Under the pieces are notes generated by a model. The model made no database searches and was not told the origin of the DNA. It worked only from the letters and a program-made list of their open reading frames with translations. DNA of 10,628 nucleotides from Pseudomonadota bacterium (GTDB lineage Bacteria > Pseudomonadota > Gammaproteobacteria > Pseudomonadales > Pseudohongiellaceae). Location of the stretch: contig JADFOC010000043.1 in assembly GCA_022563075.1 (NCBI GenBank), positions 1-10,628 of the forward strand. Reading direction: 5' to 3'. Both the position numbers and the translations under genes were made by a program. Positions 7,601 through 10,628 of the stretch are shown here, piece after piece. Within the stretch, counting starts at the first letter, position 1; each line of letters opens with the position of its first letter.

Positions 7601-7750
7601 AGGCCAACTGTCAAACTAGCACTGATGCCTGGCCGCGATCAAGAATTGGTGTGGAAATCACGTTATAACACAGTTACCAATTACCTACGTCCAGTGTACT
7701 GGTCTCTAACCAGCATCAGGTGTAATCTACTGAGCCACGAGTAAATACCC
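7601..7750. promoter_or_regulatory. Divergent intergenic region between cytb-shp-dhc and the second dhc
   Basis: This 150-base space must drive both the minus-strand operon and the plus-strand dihaem cytochrome, so shared regulation is plausible. A 12-base palindrome CCAGTGTACTGG lies at 7691-7702 and an 8-base palindrome GTTATAAC lies near 7662-7670; the TATAAC hexamer it contains resembles a -10 element. No complete sigma-70 promoter with correct spacing could be assigned on either strand, so the call rests mainly on gene arrangement. Confidence 0.4.
7691..7702. repeat. Palindrome, possible operator
   Basis: CCAGTGTACTGG has perfect 5-base arms (CCAGT/ACTGG) around GT. It lies 49-60 bases upstream of the second dihaem cytochrome and about 90 bases upstream of the cytochrome b frame. 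A regulator site is possible; a 12-base palindrome can also occur by chance. Confidence 0.25.
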
Positions 7751-8335
7751 ATGAGGCCCCATAAAATGCAGGGTTCGCTACTTAGATGTTCACTGCTCAA
7801 GTATTCACTGTTGAAAAGCTCGATAATTTTCAGCCTGGTTTTGTATTGTGGCTTTTGCGCAACCCTTGTCACTGCGCAAACGGACTATTCGCAGAGAAAT
7901 GTACGCGATACAGTGCATATTAACCGCTGCGGAAATTGTCATTTAGCCTATTCGCCGGGGTTGCTACCGGTGCAGAGCTGGCAAGGAATTATGGCGGGAC
8001 TGGAAGATCATTTTGGCAATAAGGTGGCATTGACTACAGAGAACTCGACCCATATTCTCGCCTACCTCGAAAAATACGCCTTGGCAGAAGGGCAGCAATC
8101 GGTAATGGGTCAATTAATAACCGGCCTGCCCGATAATCCGCCGTTACGAATCACCGAACTACCCGCTTTTGTCGCACTGCACCACGTAGTTGCCGAACAA
8201 CTTGAACTCGATGAGCTGGAAACAGGTTTCTTGAGCCCTTGTGCTAATTGTCATCGAGCCGCGGCAAGTCACATATTTGACAAGGCACTCTTGCAAACTG
8301 GTCACAGCGGTGGCTTATTAAGCGACTACAAGTGA
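7751..8335 (+). CDS. Second dihaem cytochrome c (DHC family), secreted
   Basis: A 194-residue paralogue of the cytochrome at 5917-6456. It has a long N-terminal signal (hydrophobic about 24-40, cleavage near TA|QTD at 42-43) and two haem sites, CGNCH (60-64) and CANCH (164-168). It shares with the paralogue the blocks HLAYSPGLLPVQSWQGIMAG (64-83), PLRITELPAF (131-140) and FLSPC.NCHRA with FDKAL near the end. Unlike the paralogue it looks cleaved, hence soluble. Two starts compete: ATG 7751 has no clear SD, whereas ATG 7766 has GAGG 9 bases upstream and would give 189 residues. The signal region is encoded by three degenerate 15-base repeats. It is transcribed away from the cytb-shp-dhc operon and ends at a strong terminator. 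Expected role: periplasmic electron carrier, perhaps for the quinoprotein or SHP. Confidence 0.9.
   Translation: MRPHKMQGSLLRCSLLKYSLLKSSIIFSLVLYCGFCATLVTAQTDYSQRNVRDTVHINRCGNCHLAYSPGLLPVQSWQGIMAGLEDHFGNKVALTTENSTHILAYLEKYALAEGQQSVMGQLITGLPDNPPLRITELPAFVALHHVVAEQLELDELETGFLSPCANCHRAAASHIFDKALLQTGHSGGLLSDYK
7753..7756 (+). promoter_or_regulatory. Ribosome binding site favouring ATG 7766
   Basis: GAGG lies 9 bases before the second in-frame ATG (7766) of the dihaem cytochrome gene, whereas the first ATG (7751) has only the weak ACGAGTAAA upstream. The later start also leaves a more typical signal-peptide length. Confidence 0.45.
7774..7818 (+). repeat. Three degenerate 15-base tandem repeats in the signal-peptide coding region
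   Basis: The units are TTCGCTACTTAGATG, TTCACTGCTCAAGTA and TTCACTGTTGAAAAG. Being 15 bases long they keep the frame and give the protein repeat SLLRC-SLLKY-SLLKS just before the hydrophobic core of the signal peptide. Units two and three are closest. The pattern suggests a past in-frame duplication by slippage. Confidence 0.6.
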
Positions 8336-8389
8336 ACCTTGTTAGCTCGACAATTCACCAGTGTGCTTAAAAATACTCGAAGTAATGGC

Positions 8390-8418
8390 AAAAAAAGGGG
8401 CGCTAAGCGCCCCTTTTT
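8390..8418. terminator. Bidirectional rho-independent terminator
   Basis: An A-run (8390-8396) is followed by the perfect 7-base GC stem GGGGCGC (8397-8403), loop TAA, then GCGCCCC (8407-8413) and TTTTT (8414-8418). The same hairpin has a T-run on both strands, so it can end the plus-strand dihaem cytochrome gene (stop at 8335) and the convergent minus-strand propeller gene (stop at 8434). Confidence 0.92.
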
Positions 8419-8433
8419 CGATATGCCTGCAGT

Positions 8434-10155
8434 CTAATTGGCCGCCACGGTATCGGCTTCCTCGTTGGGATCATATTCTGGGTCGATGCAGAAAATCTCC
8501 AGAACACCACCTTCCAGTGCCGCCGGTGGTAGCGGATTGTTGGAAGCACAAACCTGTCCGCTTGGGCTAAAGGTCATATCCCGCGTATAGGTTCCTGCCA
8601 ACGGCATGGGATAGACGATGAAGCGTTCCTCATCTGGCAGAAAACGATAGATCCGATCGGTCATGTTCTCATTGATCCAGATATCTTGAGTCTGTGGATG
8701 CACACCCAGCGCATAGGGTGCGGGTCGGATGCCTGCGGCAAACGCCGGCATGTCATACACTTTGGAGGTAAAACCCGCAGAGACATCAACTCGCGCCAAC
8801 TGACCTTCTGAATAACCCGTTATCCAAAGTATACCGGCTTTATCGAAACGCATACGACGTGGACCACGAACCGGCGTGTCGTATTCAGTAATCTCGAGCG
8901 TGTCCGGGTCAACCCTGCCAACCTTATCGGCAAACAGACGACCGTACCACATGGAATCGTCGATAGGATTGATATCGATACCATAGGGCTGGGTGGCGCC
9001 GTTGAGGATGCCATTCCCCCGAACCGGGGGCAGATCTATGATAGTGAATTCGCCGGTGGTCGGATTGAGTCGGCCCACATGTTCGGACCCGGCAAAGGTA
9101 ATCCAGACTTCTCCTCTTTTATTGACTCGAAGTGTGTGGGGATATCTGGCTCCTGAATCTGCAGGTACCTTGAAAGAGGCTTCCCACTGATTCGTATCGG
9201 GGTTAAATACCCCGATGCTGGTGTCATTAGTATTGGTCACATAATACTTGCCGTCAATTCCCATGGCCAGGGAGTGTGGGCCTTTCGCCAAACTGGGATC
9301 GAACTCGCCCAGGTCCGCATCACTCAGAAGCGGAGAACCCAGATGATACTTCATTGCCATACTGTCTTTCTGCCGCACATACCTGGATTGACCTGTTTCC
9401 TGATCGGTAATCACCATGTGATCGAAGACCTGGTCAACGGTATAGATCAAGCCAGTTTCAGGATGGACAATCGCATCATGGGGCACATAGGCCGGACTGA
9501 TCGCATATTCATAGATCTTTGCCGTATCGAGGGCGTCATCTACTGGAAATTCCGGCCTCAACATCAGTGGTTCGCCATTAAATCCATTGGCTAACAGTTC
9601 GACCCGCTGATCGCGCAGATCTTCGTCAAAGTTTCGGTACATACGATGCATGCGAATGATGGTTGCCAGCCAGTACTCTGAATCCCCCGGATGGCGGCTA
9701 AAGTTATTGCCAAGTTGGTGACAGGACAGACAATCGCGCTGAAATTGGTAGCGATTGAAATTGGCATCGTCACCGGTTTCAAATGGCAGACTGCCAAAAT
9801 GATAGGCAGCCGGCAGGCTGTTTGAAATTTCCATCAGGTCAGTCATGGGTTCCATGACAAAATCTTGCCTGGCTTGTCCGGTCAGAGTGACACTTGCCAT
9901 GACATCTTTGAAGTAAGGCAGTCGCACTCTGATGCTGAGCGCGCCTTCGAGTATCGTCACCAGCCTATATTCACCTTTGGCATTGGTGTATACGGATTCC
10001 GATACGATGGATTGGGCATCAGTCACTCTCACCAACACCCCTTTCATCGCATTGCCCTCGGCATCTTTAATGACACCAGACAAGGTGTTGGCGCTGACTG
10101 ATAATGTCATCAAAGCACCAATAATAAAGCTCATAAATAGGATTGTCTTTCTCAC
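8434..10155 (-). CDS. Secreted fusion: carboxypeptidase-regulatory-like domain, cytochrome c site, Vgb-like beta-propeller
   Basis: A 573-residue periplasmic protein. Residues 1-22 are a signal peptide (ending SVSA). About 24-103 form a carboxypeptidase regulatory-like beta-sandwich (TLSGVIKDAEGNAMKGVLVR, YTNAKGEYRL). About 130-200 carry one c-type haem site, CLSCH at 142-146, with nearby methionines (M169, M172, M198) as possible sixth ligands. About 215-555 are propeller repeats of the Vgb/streptogramin lyase type: PHDAIVHPETGLIYTVD, PHSLAMGIDGKYYVTN, PHTLRVNKRGEVWITF, PRRMRFDKAGILWITG, PYALGVHPQTQDIWINE. The usual blade ending WFTE is replaced by WITF, WITG or WINE, so lyase activity and antibiotic resistance should not be assumed. 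A redox or binding role with the neighbouring quinoproteins is more likely. It starts at GTG 10155 with a strong GGGAGG. It lies 293 bases after a second quinoprotein gene on the same strand. Confidence 0.9.
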   Translation of the reverse strand: MRKTILFMSFIIGALMTLSVSANTLSGVIKDAEGNAMKGVLVRVTDAQSIVSESVYTNAKGEYRLVTILEGALSIRVRLPYFKDVMASVTLTGQARQDFVMEPMTDLMEISNSLPAAYHFGSLPFETGDDANFNRYQFQRDCLSCHQLGNNFSRHPGDSEYWLATIIRMHRMYRNFDEDLRDQRVELLANGFNGEPLMLRPEFPVDDALDTAKIYEYAISPAYVPHDAIVHPETGLIYTVDQVFDHMVITDQETGQSRYVRQKDSMAMKYHLGSPLLSDADLGEFDPSLAKGPHSLAMGIDGKYYVTNTNDTSIGVFNPDTNQWEASFKVPADSGARYPHTLRVNKRGEVWITFAGSEHVGRLNPTTGEFTIIDLPPVRGNGILNGATQPYGIDINPIDDSMWYGRLFADKVGRVDPDTLEITEYDTPVRGPRRMRFDKAGILWITGYSEGQLARVDVSAGFTSKVYDMPAFAAGIRPAPYALGVHPQTQDIWINENMTDRIYRFLPDEERFIVYPMPLAGTYTRDMTFSPSGQVCASNNPLPPAALEGGVLEIFCIDPEYDPNEEADTVAAN

Positions 10156-10162
10156 GGCGTAG

Positions 10163-10168
10163 CCTCCC
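10163..10168 (-). promoter_or_regulatory. Strong Shine-Dalgarno fixing a GTG start
   Basis: On the minus strand GGGAGG precedes GTG 10155 by 7 bases, which supports this non-ATG start. The signal peptide begins right there with MRKTILF. Confidence 0.75.
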
Positions 10169-10175
10169 GCTGGTT

Positions 10176-10202
10176 ATTCTAGATGTATCTTCTTAGTGTA
10201 AA
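10176..10202 (-). promoter_or_regulatory. Weak promoter-like pair upstream of the propeller-cytochrome gene
   Basis: On the minus strand TTTACA (10197-10202) and TAGAAT (10176-10181) each match five of six sigma-70 consensus bases, but the 15-base spacer is short. The distance to the start codon (about 20 bases) would give a very short leader. Treat as tentative. Confidence 0.22.
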
Positions 10203-10448
10203 TCGTTAGCCAATTCCACCCTGCGAGTTCCCTTGGGGAGTTCAGGATGAATGCATAAACTGGTCGCCCTACACAATATCCACCACGTTATAGAGGGAAT
10301 CCAATATACACCATTTTGTGACCGAAAAAGCCCCAATTAGCGTTGAATCCAGTAATTTCCACGCCCAATCTACCGTTTTTTTCCACGGCGAAACAATCCA
10401 TCCCACGGATGACTTCCTACTCTTCTGTGCTGTGTTGCACTGCTAGAA

Positions 10449-10628
10449 CTACACAAGAGACAGCGTTACCAAACTGGCGTCACCGCCGCCACCCGAGGCG
10501 ATGGAGATATATTGCCTGCCATCGATCATAGAAGTGATGGGAGGGCCGTATGGGATCGCTGGAAGTTCGAATTCGAAAATTGTCTCGCCGGCGGCCTGGT
10601 CCAATGCCTTCAGTTTCGGTTTGCCATC
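10449..10628 (-). CDS. C-terminal end of a second PQQ-dependent quinoprotein dehydrogenase (cut by window edge)
   Basis: The last 59 residues before a TAG stop at 10449-10451 are visible and the frame is open to the window end. KALDQAAGETIFEFELP is a quinoprotein blade. It is followed by the characteristic closing strands YGPPITSMIDGRQYISIASG, a GGGG run and ASLVTLSLV, which match the usual family ending (mvDGkQYiviAaGGGg..., then a hydrophobic tail). It is not a copy of the enzyme at 3417-5513, whose ending (QYLVIQIAGGEYPGSLLALTLP) differs. It lies upstream of the propeller-cytochrome gene on the same strand. Whether it has a haem domain or a Cys-Cys motif cannot be seen here. Confidence 0.82.
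   Translation of the reverse strand, partial: DGKPKLKALDQAAGETIFEFELPAIPYGPPITSMIDGRQYISIASGGGGDASLVTLSLV

Noticed and set aside
7609..7614. Perfect TTGACA on the minus strand upstream of cytochrome b
   Set aside because: No acceptable -10 hexamer at 16-18 bases downstream, and its position relative to the coding start is doubtful.
7390..7614. Minus-strand open frame overlapping the 5' part of cytochrome b in another frame
   Set aside because: The translation matches nothing and the cytochrome b frame carries the conserved motifs from near 7474 onward.
8434..10155. Annotation as a virginiamycin B lyase resistance gene
   Set aside because: The protein is secreted, carries a haem site and an extra N-terminal domain, and lacks the typical blade-end glutamates; only the propeller fold is shared.

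Overview
The window reads as chromosomal DNA of a proteobacterium, most likely a free-living, probably marine, gammaproteobacterium. This is inferred from gene content: PQQ (pyrroloquinoline quinone) dehydrogenases, an SHP/DHC/cytochrome b set, and a decayed REP-associated tyrosine transposase. Base composition is moderate, genes are closely packed, and Shine-Dalgarno sites are ordinary. No rRNA, tRNA, CRISPR array or intact mobile element is visible.

Left part (1-2803, all minus strand). Transcription runs from an Old Yellow Enzyme-type NADH:flavin oxidoreductase (start 2803), to a phytanoyl-CoA dioxygenase-like Fe(II)/2-oxoglutarate oxygenase (621-1586), to the N-terminal 155 residues of a secreted M28-type zinc peptidase cut by the window edge (1-465). 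Gaps of about 140-155 bases separate them. A gene-poor stretch (2804-3416) then divides this set from the rest.

Right part (3417-10628) is dominated by periplasmic redox proteins. On the plus strand is a secreted 698-residue quinoprotein dehydrogenase with no haem domain of its own (3417-5513). The C-terminal third of a dead RAYT transposase follows directly, in the same frame (5514-5870). Next comes a minus-strand operon: cytochrome b (6926-7600), an SHP-like oxygen-binding type monohaem cytochrome (6519-6929, overlapping the previous gene by ATGA) and a membrane-anchored dihaem cytochrome c (5917-6456). Divergent from it is a second dihaem cytochrome of the same family (7751-8335, plus). 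A strong bidirectional terminator (8390-8418) separates that gene from a convergent three-part secreted protein (8434-10155, minus): carboxypeptidase-regulatory-like domain, c-type haem site, and Vgb/streptogramin-lyase-like beta-propeller. At the right edge is the C-terminal end of a second quinoprotein dehydrogenase (10449-10628, minus).

Working model (inference): one or two haem-less quinoproteins oxidise an unknown alcohol or aldehyde in the periplasm. Electrons pass to small c-type cytochromes made nearby (the DHC paralogues, SHP and possibly the haem-bearing Vgb-like protein) and exchange with the membrane quinone pool through the b-type cytochrome. The oxygenase and ene-reductase on the left could act on the same kind of organic substrate in the cytoplasm, but nothing in the sequence proves a shared pathway or names the substrate.
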